Origin: an uncultured Ligilactobacillus sp.
GTDB taxonomy: Bacteria; Bacillota; Bacilli; Lactobacillales; Lactobacillaceae
NCBI GenBank assembly: GCA_934201845.1
Contig: CAKPXA010000001.1
Location: 310,001 to 374,000 of the forward strand
DNA: 64,000 bases
Reading direction: 5' to 3'
Part shown: positions 53,696-61,928 of the stretch, in pieces
Layout of the letters: every line of letters starts with the position of its first letter
How positions within the stretch are numbered: the first letter of the stretch is position 1
Program-made: the position numbers and the translations under genes
Notes under the pieces: model-generated
What the model was told of the DNA's origin: nothing
Database searches by the model: none
Seen by the model: only the letters and a program-made list of their open reading frames with translations

Positions 53696-53980
53696 ATGAG
53701 AAAGATGACTTATCCTGCAGTGTTGAATAACAGCTTCAATCCCGATGACGTGTACACGGTGACGTTTCCCGACGTTCCCGGTACGGTCAGTGAGGGAAAG
53801 GGAATCGATCAGGCCCTGAAGAACGGTGCGGAGGCTCTGGGACTGATGCTTTATGATATGGATGATCTTCCGGAAGCATCTGACATTGACGAAGTGAGAG
53901 AGAAAAACCGGGAAGCGGTTGTCAGACTTGTTGTCGTTGACCTGGAAGAGACATGTAAAACGGTCAGGGAAATCGGCTGA
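53696..53980 (+). CDS. HicB-type antitoxin-like protein, no HicA partner
   Basis: 94 residues. The N-terminal half is a HicB partial RNase-H-like fold: YPAVLNNSFNPDDVYTVTFP then DVPGTVSEGKGIDQALKNGAEAL. The C terminus is short and acidic, without a clear DNA-binding domain. HicB normally neutralises the mRNA interferase HicA, encoded next to it; no HicA-like frame of about 60 codons with a G-x-H motif is adjacent. AGGAGG precedes the ATG. An orphan immunity gene or a relic. Confidence 0.8.
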   Translation: MRKMTYPAVLNNSFNPDDVYTVTFPDVPGTVSEGKGIDQALKNGAEALGLMLYDMDDLPEASDIDEVREKNREAVVRLVVVDLEETCKTVREIG

Positions 53981-53994
53981 GAGACCGGTGGTGT

Positions 53995-54030
53995 AAACGG
54001 CGTTGGTGAAGGTTCACCAGCGCCGTTTTT
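53995..54030 (+). terminator. Terminator of the hicB-like gene
   Basis: Sixteen-base-pair arms with one wobble (53995-54010, 54013-54028), a two-base loop and a T-run. Confidence 0.88.
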
Positions 54031-54080
54031 CGTTTCTGACAGTGGGTGACGATGAGAGAAGTTAAGGGGGAGAATTGTAT

Positions 54081-55273
54081 ATGACGAGTTTCCATGTATT
54101 TATCAATGAAACGTCAGACGTACATACATCTGACATCACGGAACAGCAGGTTCAGACACAGGCGACAACCGAACGGAAAACAGAAAATGCAAAGTCAGAG
54201 CTTGACAATGCAAAGCAGAATGAACAGCAGGCTCAGACAAAAGCCGACAACGCACAGTCCGATGCCGAAAAGGCAGACAAGAATGCGGAAAATGCAAAGA
54301 ATGACGTGAACAGTCAGAAGAATAACGTGGCAGCCGCTCAGAAAAAGTATGACAATGCAGTCAGTCAGAAAAATGATTTTGAAAAGCGTGTCCAGTCCGT
54401 AAAGGAAAAGTACAGTAAGGCTGAAGCTGCACTGGAACGGGCGAATGCCGATTTCGAGAATGCGAAGAAAGCTCTTGAGAACAACGGGCTTGACAAGGCT
54501 CAGAAAGACCTTTCGTTGCTTCAAAACGCATACAACAAGGCTCATTCAGATTATGAAACTGCGCAGAAGGCTTATGACACGGCAAAGGAAAAGGAAAACA
54601 GTGTTCAGAAAAAAGCTGATGACCTTGCGGGTGCAAAGCTTTTAGTCAGTAAAACCACGAAGCAAAGGCCAAGAAAATGCTTGAAGTCTTCGACAAGTGG
54701 GAAAAGGCGGGCAGACCGCTTAATGACCAGGGATACAACAAGGAATGGGAAGATGCGTACATGGACTTTCTCCGTTCCCTGCATGACAACGAGAAGTATC
54801 TCAACGTCAAAAACGATGAACTCATCTTCACGGGCAACGAAGATGACAAGAACGTGTCCGTTGCCCCGTCTCATCTAACGTGCGAGCAGCAGACTGAAAT
54901 TTCCCAGTATTCATGCTGGATCATCAACAGTCTTCGTGATGACCTCGGGCTTACTCCGTATGTCGGCAAGGTCACAGTGACAGAGGGAATGCTTGCCATG
55001 CTCAATGTCGTGAACGGAAATAAGAACAACGCTCACGCATTCGGAGTGGCTGTTGCATATGATAGTGCAACATGCGAACCAAACATTTCCACATTGTATG
55101 ATCTGAAGATGTCGATTAAAAACACAATCTGGACATTCGCAATGACTGACCTTGATGACGGGCTGATAGGCCATGCAATGTCAATCACTGGAATTGATAA
55201 TCTAGACGCTTATGGTAAATGCTCGGAAACATATCTCGGCGCACAACTCGTTATGGTGAATGGGATGACTTAG
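54081..55273 (+). pseudogene. SEC10/PgrA-type surface-exclusion-domain protein, frameshifted
   Basis: Two frames together give one protein. The first (from ATG 54081, behind AAGGGGG) is a long coiled coil rich in Ala, Lys, Asn and Gln. The second, from about 54653, continues NHEAKAKKMLEVFDKWEKAG and then a domain with LTCEQQTEISQYSCWIINSL, VTVTEGMLAM and GHAMSITGID, like the SEC10/PgrA surface-exclusion domain of Gram-positive conjugative elements and adhesins. The switch lies near the AAAA at 54651-54654, consistent with a one-base indel. There is no signal peptide and no wall anchor, so both ends are also damaged. Sequencing error could explain only the frameshift. Confidence 0.7.
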
Positions 55274-55518
55274 ACCGCTCGGGAAACGAAAAACGGTATA
55301 ACTGCAACGTTTGGGATTTCTATTTAGTTTCCAATCTCCGGAGCAAGGTTGCTGAAGTCCTTGAAACCAAGGATACCACCGTATGTAAGTTCGAAAACGG
55401 TTCACGAAGTCCGAATGCAAAGCAGATTGTGGCTCTCTGCAAGATGTACGGCGTTTCCGCTGATTATCTTCTTGGACTCTCGGATGAAAGACAGGACGGG
55501 AGCAGCATTTCCGAATGA
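55219..55518 (+). pseudogene. Remnant of an XRE-family (Cro/CI-type) regulator
   Basis: From about 55330 the frame reads SNLRSKVAEVLETKDTTVCK then FENGSRSPNAKQIVALCKMY and GVSADYLLGLSDE: the second half of an XRE helix-turn-helix, recognition helix onward. The first helix and the turn start are missing. The upstream part (55219-55330) resembles nothing and overlaps the previous pseudogene in another frame. It looks like a fusion left by deletion between two mobile-element genes. Confidence 0.65.
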
Positions 55519-55548
55519 AGGAGCCGGTGACGGCATCTGCTGGCATAG

Positions 55549-55599
55549 GACGAAAAGGACCACACATCCCTCGATTGAGGATGCATGGTCCTTTTCGTC
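55549..55599. terminator. Large bidirectional hairpin before the UDG-family gene
   Basis: Perfect 14-bp arms GACGAAAAGGACCA/TGGTCCTTTTCGTC enclose a second stem (CATCC/GGATG). The right arm overlaps the stop codon of the minus-strand gene. Confidence 0.75.
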
Positions 55600-56179
55600 A
55601 TTTCAGTATTTCACGTACCCTTTTCCGCAGATCGGGCAGCACCTGATCTGCAAACCAGGGGTTTCTGCTCATCCAGAGCTGGTTGCGTGGTGAGGGGTGG
55701 ATGAGGGGAAAGTATTCCGGCAGATACTTTCGGTAGTCCTTCACGACGTCCGTCAGCCTGGCCCGAGGCTTCAGGTGAAGGTAGTGCCGCACTGCGTAGT
55801 TGCCGACGAGAACCGTCAGCTCGATGTCCGGCATGGCGGCGAGCAGGCGGGGATGCCACTTGTCCGCAAAGCCCTTTCTTGGCGGCAGGTCGCCTGACTT
55901 GCCGCTTCCCGGAAAGTAGAAGTCCATCGGCAAGACGGAAATCAGCCCCGAGTTGTAGAATGTGTCCTCGGAAACGCCGAGCCAGTCGCGCAGGCGGTCG
56001 CCGCTTCTGTCCTTCCAGACGATTCCGGCCTCCTGGGTCCGCTGTCCCGGTGCCTGGCCGACAATCAGGATTCTTGCGCGGGAACAGGTCTGATAGAGAG
56101 GGGCGATGTTCTGTCTGGTATACTGCATGTTTGCGGGATCGTTTCTGATTTCGTCCCGGATGTCTTCCGGAGTTTCCAT
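55598..56179 (-). CDS. Uracil-DNA glycosylase superfamily protein
   Basis: 193 residues with the UDG fold: motif A region ILIVGQAPGQRTQEAGIVW (GQAPG), the VLVGNYAVRHYL strand, and motif B HPSPRN near residue 158. The aspartate that activates water in family 1 enzymes is not in the usual place, which fits the small family-4/DinG-like or mug-like groups rather than Ung. Probably removes damaged or deaminated bases. Third gene of a minus-strand operon after pepD and the MBL-like gene; GAGGTG precedes the ATG. Confidence 0.82.
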   Translation of the reverse strand: METPEDIRDEIRNDPANMQYTRQNIAPLYQTCSRARILIVGQAPGQRTQEAGIVWKDRSGDRLRDWLGVSEDTFYNSGLISVLPMDFYFPGSGKSGDLPPRKGFADKWHPRLLAAMPDIELTVLVGNYAVRHYLHLKPRARLTDVVKDYRKYLPEYFPLIHPSPRNQLWMSRNPWFADQVLPDLRKRVREILK

Positions 56180-56197
56180 GATTTCACCTCGTCACGT

Positions 56198-56986
56198 TCA
56201 GATGTACTGAACTTCGGCCGGACTGATGACTTTGATCAGGTCATCGATGTCGTTTTGCCTCTGCATTTCGCAAGGGAGGTCGAAGTTTCTGCGCGGGTCG
56301 TTGATCACGATGTCGCTTTCCATGCCGGTCTCGAAGTCGTCAAACGGCGCGAAGGCCTTCGCAGTGGCGGCCTGGTAGGGTGCAAGAAGCAGACGGTGAC
56401 CGTGCTTGCGGCAGATGACGTTCAGCTTGATCAGCGAGTCGGGGTCATAGGGTGAAAGCGTGGTCGTGATTGTGGCGTCCGGCTTGAGACCGGCGATGCC
56501 CTGGTCAAGGTCTACGAAGTCATTGAGCGTGGCCGGACCTTCGCCGATCATGGCCTTTCCGAGAATGAGGAGGTCGAGTTTCTGGTCCCTGAAGAACTGC
56601 TTCCAGCGCCTGATGCGCTTTTTGTGGATTCCGTGCGTGACGAAGCGCGGCGCATAGCCGGTCTTTCTTCCGTCCTCCTCAATCAGCAGGACGCACGAGC
56701 CGAACCAGCCGTCATCGTTGGCCTTGGCGGTGACCGTCAGTCCGTTCAGTTCGACCGGATAGTCATAGGGGATGATCCTGGTGTTTTCCAGGATGTGAAG
56801 CGGTACTTCACAGAATTTCAGCACCCTCTGTGCCAGCTTGTAGATTTCCTGGGTAATGAAGGCCTCACTCGTCTTCGGGAGCCTGCCCAGAAGCCGGCCT
56901 ATTTCGTCGGACATATGGGTGAAGAAGATGTATTCCGTGTCGGCCATGTCTTCTTCTTTCTTTGGATCAAGACAATATTTCTTCAT
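56198..56986 (-). CDS. Degenerate metallo-beta-lactamase-fold protein (RNase J-like relic domain)
   Basis: 262 residues. Segments align with MBL hydrolases but the metal ligands are changed: IFFTHMSDEIGRL where HxHxDHxG is expected, KANDDGWFGSCVLLIEEDGR where DHSxxGS is expected, and GYAPRFVTHG where YTGDFRxHG is expected. The region before the first motif is only about 20 residues, so the usual N-terminal strands are mostly missing. The frame is intact and has AGGAGGAAA before its ATG, 12 bases after pepD. It is thus probably expressed as a pseudo-enzyme. Function unknown. Confidence 0.65.
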   Translation of the reverse strand: MKKYCLDPKKEEDMADTEYIFFTHMSDEIGRLLGRLPKTSEAFITQEIYKLAQRVLKFCEVPLHILENTRIIPYDYPVELNGLTVTAKANDDGWFGSCVLLIEEDGRKTGYAPRFVTHGIHKKRIRRWKQFFRDQKLDLLILGKAMIGEGPATLNDFVDLDQGIAGLKPDATITTTLSPYDPDSLIKLNVICRKHGHRLLLAPYQAATAKAFAPFDDFETGMESDIVINDPRRNFDLPCEMQRQNDIDDLIKVISPAEVQYI

Positions 56987-56998
56987 GTTGTTTTCCTC

Positions 56999-58429
56999 CT
57001 ATAGGTTTGCATCGGTCTTGAAGTTAAGTGGTGAAAGGTCCGTTGACTCGGTGATGAGCTCTGCAGTCAGCTTCTCAACCCTGTCCAGGGCAAGTCTCTG
57101 CATTTCCACGGAAGCCTGCGTGAGAAGCTGCGCACGTTCGTTTCCTGAAAGTCCGCCGGCTCTGCGGTCGGTTTCTGAAATCTTCTTCCGGAACTCGATG
57201 GCGCAGTCCTTCTGCAGGTCATGCAGGCGCTGTCCGAACAGCGGATAGTGCGGGTCGACGAGGACGCCCAGGAGCTTGTAGGCCCAGTAGGCAGAGTCCT
57301 TTGAATATGTCTTCTCACCGTGTCTGTAGCATTCCAGAACGTCCGTCGTGCCGGCATAGACCGGCACGAACACGCTCTGGCACGTCACGCCCATCGCAAC
57401 GTAGTGCAGCCCGGCGATGTCCGGGTCAAATCCAGGGCGCATCTGCAGCAGGTGAGATTCCTGCGTCTTGGCGAGGCTGATCGGCCGGAACTTGTGCTTC
57501 AGTTTGTCAGGTCCCTTGCCGAGCGGGTCGTAGGGCGTGTTCTGGAAGTGCGAGGAAAGCACGCGCTCCAGGTCATCCATGAAGAGCAGGCGGTCCGGCT
57601 TCCTTATGAACGGCAGGTCCTCGCTCATCGGGTCCTGAACTGCGCCCGGCGTCAGGAGGCGCTGACCGTCCCAGACGCGCGGCGTGCTGTAGATTTCGTC
57701 CGAAAGGGTGTGCGTTCCGAAGATGTTCCTGAAGTTGAACGTCGTGGCGTCCGGATTGAGGTTGTTTGCTTCGACGAATTCGCGGATGCCGGGTGAATGC
57801 ATGAAGTTCTCCCTGTCGTCGAAGTCGATTTCCTGGATGGCGAGCTGGTTGGCGACCACGGCATAGCAGTCGTCCGGGATGCGCTGGGCAACCCAGTGAT
57901 GTCCGGATCCCGTCTCGAGATACCACACCTCATCCCTGTCGGAGAAGAGAATGCCGTTTGACTCGCAGGTGCCGTACTTCTCAACGATTGCGCCGAGCCT
58001 CCTGACGCCTTCCCTGGCGGACCTGACATAGGGCAGGACGACGGTGACCATGGCCTCCTCGCCGATTCCCTCCTTCACCAGCGGATCGAAGCCGAGGACA
58101 CGTTCGTTGGCATAGGCGCTTTCCGTCGCACTCATGCAGACGCCGTACTCGTTGATGCCGTCCTCTTCGAACAGACCGTATTCAGCGGTCCATTCGGGCG
58201 TTGCACTGTATTTGAAACGGACATTCTCAAGGGGCATAGAAAAGCCGTTGTCCCTTGATGTGAACGTCTGCCCTTCCGAAAATGTCTCGCGCGGATGAAT
58301 GACCATGTGCTTCGGCCAGGCGCTTCTTGAGTCCTCGTTGCGGCCGATGACGGTCGAGCCGTCGGCCATGGCCCCCTTGCCGGCGAGAATGCTCGTGCAG
58401 GCGGAGAATTCAAAATTGTGCTGCTGCAT
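56999..58429 (-). CDS. pepD: C69-family dipeptidase
   Basis: Ntn-hydrolase fold dipeptidase of broad specificity, as in lactobacilli. 476 residues: the nucleophile is Cys11 in FEFSACTSILAGKGAM, probably exposed by autoprocessing, followed by DGSTVIGRNEDS. Other family blocks are EDGINEYGVCMSATES and GHHWVAQRIPDDCYAVVANQ. The ATG at 58429 follows AGGACG; a longer frame to 58462 has no ribosome site and overlaps the TATAAT at 58462-58467. First gene of the operon. Confidence 0.92.
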   Translation of the reverse strand: MQQHNFEFSACTSILAGKGAMADGSTVIGRNEDSRSAWPKHMVIHPRETFSEGQTFTSRDNGFSMPLENVRFKYSATPEWTAEYGLFEEDGINEYGVCMSATESAYANERVLGFDPLVKEGIGEEAMVTVVLPYVRSAREGVRRLGAIVEKYGTCESNGILFSDRDEVWYLETGSGHHWVAQRIPDDCYAVVANQLAIQEIDFDDRENFMHSPGIREFVEANNLNPDATTFNFRNIFGTHTLSDEIYSTPRVWDGQRLLTPGAVQDPMSEDLPFIRKPDRLLFMDDLERVLSSHFQNTPYDPLGKGPDKLKHKFRPISLAKTQESHLLQMRPGFDPDIAGLHYVAMGVTCQSVFVPVYAGTTDVLECYRHGEKTYSKDSAYWAYKLLGVLVDPHYPLFGQRLHDLQKDCAIEFRKKISETDRRAGGLSGNERAQLLTQASVEMQRLALDRVEKLTAELITESTDLSPLNFKTDANL

Positions 58430-58584
58430 TGTTTTCACGTCCTTTTTGCGTTCTTGCTTCAATTATATCTCACACAGCGGAAAAACTTGAAAAAAACGCA
58501 CTGAATTACAAATTCTAATTGCATTTTAATCTATACCTATGCAATAATGATAACATAGACAAATGACAGAAGGGAATGTTTCAA

Positions 58585-58773
58585 ATGCCACTTATTCACA
58601 TTGAACTCATCGAAGGCCGTTCGCAGGAACAGCTCAGGAATCTCGTCAGGGACGTCACGGATGTCGTGTCGAAGAACACGGGCGCACCGGCAGAACACGT
58701 GCATGTCATTCTTAGCGAAATGCGCAGGGACCGCTACTCGGTAGGCGGCGTGCTCAAGAGCGACGAGAAGTAA
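58585..58773 (+). CDS. 4-oxalocrotonate tautomerase family protein
   Basis: 62 residues, the size of the small tautomerases. It starts MPLIHIELIEGRSQEQLRNL: after Met removal Pro1 is the catalytic base. An arginine pair further on (EMRRDRYSVGG) fits the substrate-binding Arg. The physiological substrate of most such proteins is unknown. The ATG at 58585 is the one that exposes Pro; the frame upstream is discarded. Confidence 0.92.
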   Translation: MPLIHIELIEGRSQEQLRNLVRDVTDVVSKNTGAPAEHVHVILSEMRRDRYSVGGVLKSDEK

Positions 58774-58785
58774 TAGGCGCGGAAG

Positions 58786-58812
58786 CCGGGGAGCTGATCT
58801 TCGGCTTTTTTA
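58786..58812 (+). terminator. Terminator of the tautomerase gene
   Basis: Short stem GAAGCCG/CGGCTT with T-run. Confidence 0.7.
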
Positions 58813-58853
58813 TTACATGTTTTAAAATCCAGTGTTGGAAAGGAAGATGGAAG

Positions 58854-60155
58854 TTGGCAGAGTCAGTTGAGGTAAACGAACAGGGACACCTGTTGATAGG
58901 GGGGGTTGACGCAGTGAAGATTGCCGAGGAATACGGCACACCGGTCATTGCTTATGACGTCAGAAAGATCAGAAACCAGATCGAGGGCTTCAGGAAGGCG
59001 TTTGAGGACGCCGGCGTGAAGTACATGATTTCATATGCCAGCAAGGCCTTTTCCGCACTTGCGATGTATCAGCTGATCGGCAGCTACGGCCTCGGCTGTG
59101 ACATAGTTTCCGGCGGTGAACTCTACACGGCGCTCAAGGGCGGCATGCCGCCGGAACGCATTGAATTTCACGGCAACAACAAGCTTGAATCGGAACTTGA
59201 GATGGCCGTTGACGCCAAGGTGGGCACAATCGTCGTCGACAATTTCCATGAAATCAAGCTGCTTGACCACGTCCTGAGAAGAAGGCATGCAAGGACCGGC
59301 GTCGTCCTGCGCGTCACGCCGGGCATCGAGGCCGAGACCCATCAGTACATCATGACGGGCCAGTCCAATTCCAAGTTCGGCTTTGACATCCGTTCCGGCC
59401 AGGCCGAGGAGGCCATGCTGCAGCTTCTGAAGAATCCGCGCATGAACCTCATGGGCATTCACTGCCACATCGGCTCCCAGATCTTTGCTGTCAACGGCTT
59501 CCTGATGGCTGCGGAAAAGCTTGTTCAGGTGCTGGCCGACTGGAAGAAACGATACGGCTACGAGGCCGACATCCTGAATCTCGGCGGCGGTTTCGGCATC
59601 AGGTACAATGAGCATGACCAGCCGCTTCCGGCTGAGGAGTTCGTTTCCGCCATCGTGAAGCGCGTCAGGGAACTTGTCGCCGAATACGGCATCAGGATGC
59701 CCGAAATCATCATTGAGCCGGGTCGCGCCATGGTCGGCGAGACGGCTACGACGCTGTACACAATCGGCTCGCGCAAGGACGTCGACGGCGTCTGCCACTT
59801 TCTGGCCGTTGACGGCGGGATGGGCGACAACATTCGTCCTGCCCTCTACGATGCACACTACGAAGCCTGTCTTGCGGACAGGCCGAACGCATTGCGCGAA
59901 CAGATGGTGACTGTTGTCGGCAAGTTCTGTGAATCCGGCGACGTTCTCGTTCACGACTGCGCCCTGCCGAACACGAAGCCGGGCGACATCCTCGCCATGC
60001 CTTCAACCGGAGCCTATGGCTACACGATGGCCTCGAACTACAACCGCAACCCCCGTCCGGCCGTCGTCTTCTGCGAGAACGGCAAGTCCCGTCTCGTCGT
60101 CAGAAGGGAAACCTACGAGGACATGATGGCCTGCGAGCTGGGACTTGACGACTAG
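58854..60155 (+). CDS. lysA: Diaminopimelate decarboxylase
   Basis: PLP enzyme converting meso-diaminopimelate to L-lysine, the last step of lysine synthesis. 433 residues: PLP lysine K64 in ISYASKAFSALAM, HCHIGSQI, GGGFGIRY, the EPGRAMVGE motif and the C-terminal catalytic Cys in VGKFCESGDVL. It starts with TTG at 58854, seven bases after AAGGAAG. No lysine riboswitch is present upstream (80-base gap). Uses PLP made by pdxST. Confidence 0.95.
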   Translation: MAESVEVNEQGHLLIGGVDAVKIAEEYGTPVIAYDVRKIRNQIEGFRKAFEDAGVKYMISYASKAFSALAMYQLIGSYGLGCDIVSGGELYTALKGGMPPERIEFHGNNKLESELEMAVDAKVGTIVVDNFHEIKLLDHVLRRRHARTGVVLRVTPGIEAETHQYIMTGQSNSKFGFDIRSGQAEEAMLQLLKNPRMNLMGIHCHIGSQIFAVNGFLMAAEKLVQVLADWKKRYGYEADILNLGGGFGIRYNEHDQPLPAEEFVSAIVKRVRELVAEYGIRMPEIIIEPGRAMVGETATTLYTIGSRKDVDGVCHFLAVDGGMGDNIRPALYDAHYEACLADRPNALREQMVTVVGKFCESGDVLVHDCALPNTKPGDILAMPSTGAYGYTMASNYNRNPRPAVVFCENGKSRLVVRRETYEDMMACELGLDD

Positions 60156-60181
60156 TCAGACAGTAAGGCGAATTCCTGCCG

Positions 60182-60217
60182 AACGGTGTTGAGGATGATT
60201 CCCCAACACCGTTTTTT
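60182..60217 (+). terminator. lysA terminator related to repeat family 1
   Basis: AACGGTGTTGAGG/CCCCAACACCGTT with loop ATGATT and six T. The GGTGTTGA-GATGATT-CAACACC core is that of family 1, again between convergent genes (lysA, MATE). Confidence 0.85.
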
Positions 60218-60305
60218 GTGTCCGGAAAATATCTTTCATGCCATGAGATGCAGTTGTGTCAACGCAGCTGAACCTTGATGAAATGTTGAATTAAAAACCA
60301 GTTAT

Positions 60306-60389
60306 TGTATATACTAATTGCATCAGTTTTGACGTTTCTGATGTAATTTTACATCGGTTTTCCGGTTTGTGATGTAATTTGTATATACC
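60306..60389. repeat. Nested inverted repeats in the lysA-MATE gap
   Basis: TGTATATACTAATTGCATCA (60306-60325) is complementary to 60370-60389 in 17 of 20 positions. Between them GATGTAA-TT-TTACATC (60340-60355) is a palindrome. The motif TGATGTAATTT recurs. No gene starts nearby; the rest of the 307-base gap shows nothing else. Confidence 0.6.
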
Positions 60390-60462
60390 AATCCCGCTTT
60401 TCATGTCAGATTAAGTGTCCGAGAGACAATATTGAACTACTGCACGCTCGTTTCCGCAGTCT

Positions 60463-61812
60463 TCACATTTTGTCCGGAACCTGACCTTCGAGAATCCGGG
60501 ACTTTCCGAGTGCTGCGCGGGAAATCAGGAAGTTGGCAAGCCAGCCGGCGGGTACGGCAAGCCAGACGAAGGCGATGCCGAAATGCGGCGTGAAGATCAG
60601 GGCAACCGACAGGCGGACTGCAAGGTTCACCATGTTGGCGACAAGGAACGGGCGCATGTTTCCGAGACCGCGGAGAACGCCGTCCGCTGCCATCTTCACG
60701 CCCATGAAGATGAAGAAGCAGCCGAGCCACTTCATGTAGTCGCCTGACACCTGATAGGCCAGGGCGGTTCCGTCCCTGCCCAAAAACAGTGAGGAAATCT
60801 GGGTGTGCAGCGTCTCGATGACTGCAAAGGCAAGGACTGCGAAGATTACGTCAAGCACCAGGGCGGCGTGGTAGCCCTTTCTTATGCGGTCGGGCTTTCC
60901 GGCGCCGAAGTTCTGCGAGACGTACGGGGACACTGCATTTCCGATGGACACGAATATCAGCGAGAAGACGTTCTCGACTCTCATCGTCGCCGAGTAGCCC
61001 GCAAGCGCCTGGGTGCCGAACGGGTTCACGACTGCCTGCACTATCATCATGCCGACAGACACCGTGGACTGCTGAAGAATCGACGGGACTGCGATTCGAA
61101 GCATTGAACGCAGCTCGCGTCCGTCGAACCAGCTGAAGGGACCTTCGTATCTGCGCATCTGGTTGAGAAAGACCAGAAGCGAGAGAAGGGCGGAAATGCC
61201 CTGGGCGACAAGCGTTGCGAGGGCTGCGCCGAACACGCCGAGGCCAAGGCCGGCCACCAGCCAGAGGTCCATGAGGATGTTCAGGATGGACGAGAAGATC
61301 AGAAGTGCCAGGGGAATTCTTGACTTGCCTATTGAGTTGAACATGGTAGAGATAATGTTGTACATGAACAGAAACGGGAAGCCGACGAAGTAGATGCGCA
61401 GGTACAGCATGGCCTGGTCCATGATGTCGGCGGGTGTCTGCAGGGCGCTCATCATCAGGTGGGAGAGGCAGAAGCCGATGACGCCGAGGATGATGCTGAG
61501 AGCCAGGAAGCTGATGAGTGACGTCGACACTATCGTCTTCATCCTGCCGTAGTTTCCGGCACCGAAATGCCGGCTCACGAGCACGCCGGCGCCTATGCCG
61601 GCACCGAGCGCCACGCAGATGAAGACATTGGTCAGTGCGGCACTGGCGCCGACTGCCGCGAGTGCGGAGGCGCCGACGAACTGTCCGACGATGATTGAAT
61701 CGGCCATGTTGTACACCTGCTGGAAGAAGCCGCCCAGAATCATGGGCAGCGCAAAGACGGTCAGTGCTCTGATCGGGGTATCTGTAATCAAGTATTCATC
61801 TTTTCCTGACAT
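60463..61812 (-). CDS. MATE-family efflux transporter
   Basis: 449 residues, about 12 membrane helices in two related halves. The start TPIRALTVFALPMILGGFFQ and NMADSIIVGQFVGASALAAV, and GAGIGAGVLVSRHFGAGN, are typical of NorM/DinF-like cation antiporters that expel drugs or metabolites. Substrate not predictable. Convergent with lysA, downstream of the HAD gene on the same strand but separated from it by a terminator. Confidence 0.94.
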   Translation of the reverse strand: MSGKDEYLITDTPIRALTVFALPMILGGFFQQVYNMADSIIVGQFVGASALAAVGASAALTNVFICVALGAGIGAGVLVSRHFGAGNYGRMKTIVSTSLISFLALSIILGVIGFCLSHLMMSALQTPADIMDQAMLYLRIYFVGFPFLFMYNIISTMFNSIGKSRIPLALLIFSSILNILMDLWLVAGLGLGVFGAALATLVAQGISALLSLLVFLNQMRRYEGPFSWFDGRELRSMLRIAVPSILQQSTVSVGMMIVQAVVNPFGTQALAGYSATMRVENVFSLIFVSIGNAVSPYVSQNFGAGKPDRIRKGYHAALVLDVIFAVLAFAVIETLHTQISSLFLGRDGTALAYQVSGDYMKWLGCFFIFMGVKMAADGVLRGLGNMRPFLVANMVNLAVRLSVALIFTPHFGIAFVWLAVPAGWLANFLISRAALGKSRILEGQVPDKM

Positions 61813-61866
61813 GGAATCTCTCCTTTTATGACGTTTGCTGGAATTTCAGGCAGCGGAAGCAGAAGG

Positions 61867-61901
61867 AACAGCACCCGCAGTTCATTCTGCGGGTGCTGTC
61901 T
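61867..61901 (-). terminator. Terminator of the HAD phosphatase gene
   Basis: Stem GACAGCACCCGCAG/CTGCGGGTGCTGTT on the minus strand; the T-run is weak. Confidence 0.7.
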
Positions 61902-61928
61902 TCATATCATCTTCCAAGCCCTGCATTT

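Noticed and set aside
54677-55273. Second SEC10 frame as an independent gene
   Set aside because: Coiled-coil homology continues upstream across the frameshift and its ATG has no ribosome site.
58774-58853. Lysine riboswitch before lysA
   Set aside because: The gap is only 80 bases and filled by the previous gene's terminator.
59031-59954. 307-codon minus-strand frame opposite lysA
   Set aside because: Antisense shadow; lysA has all catalytic motifs.
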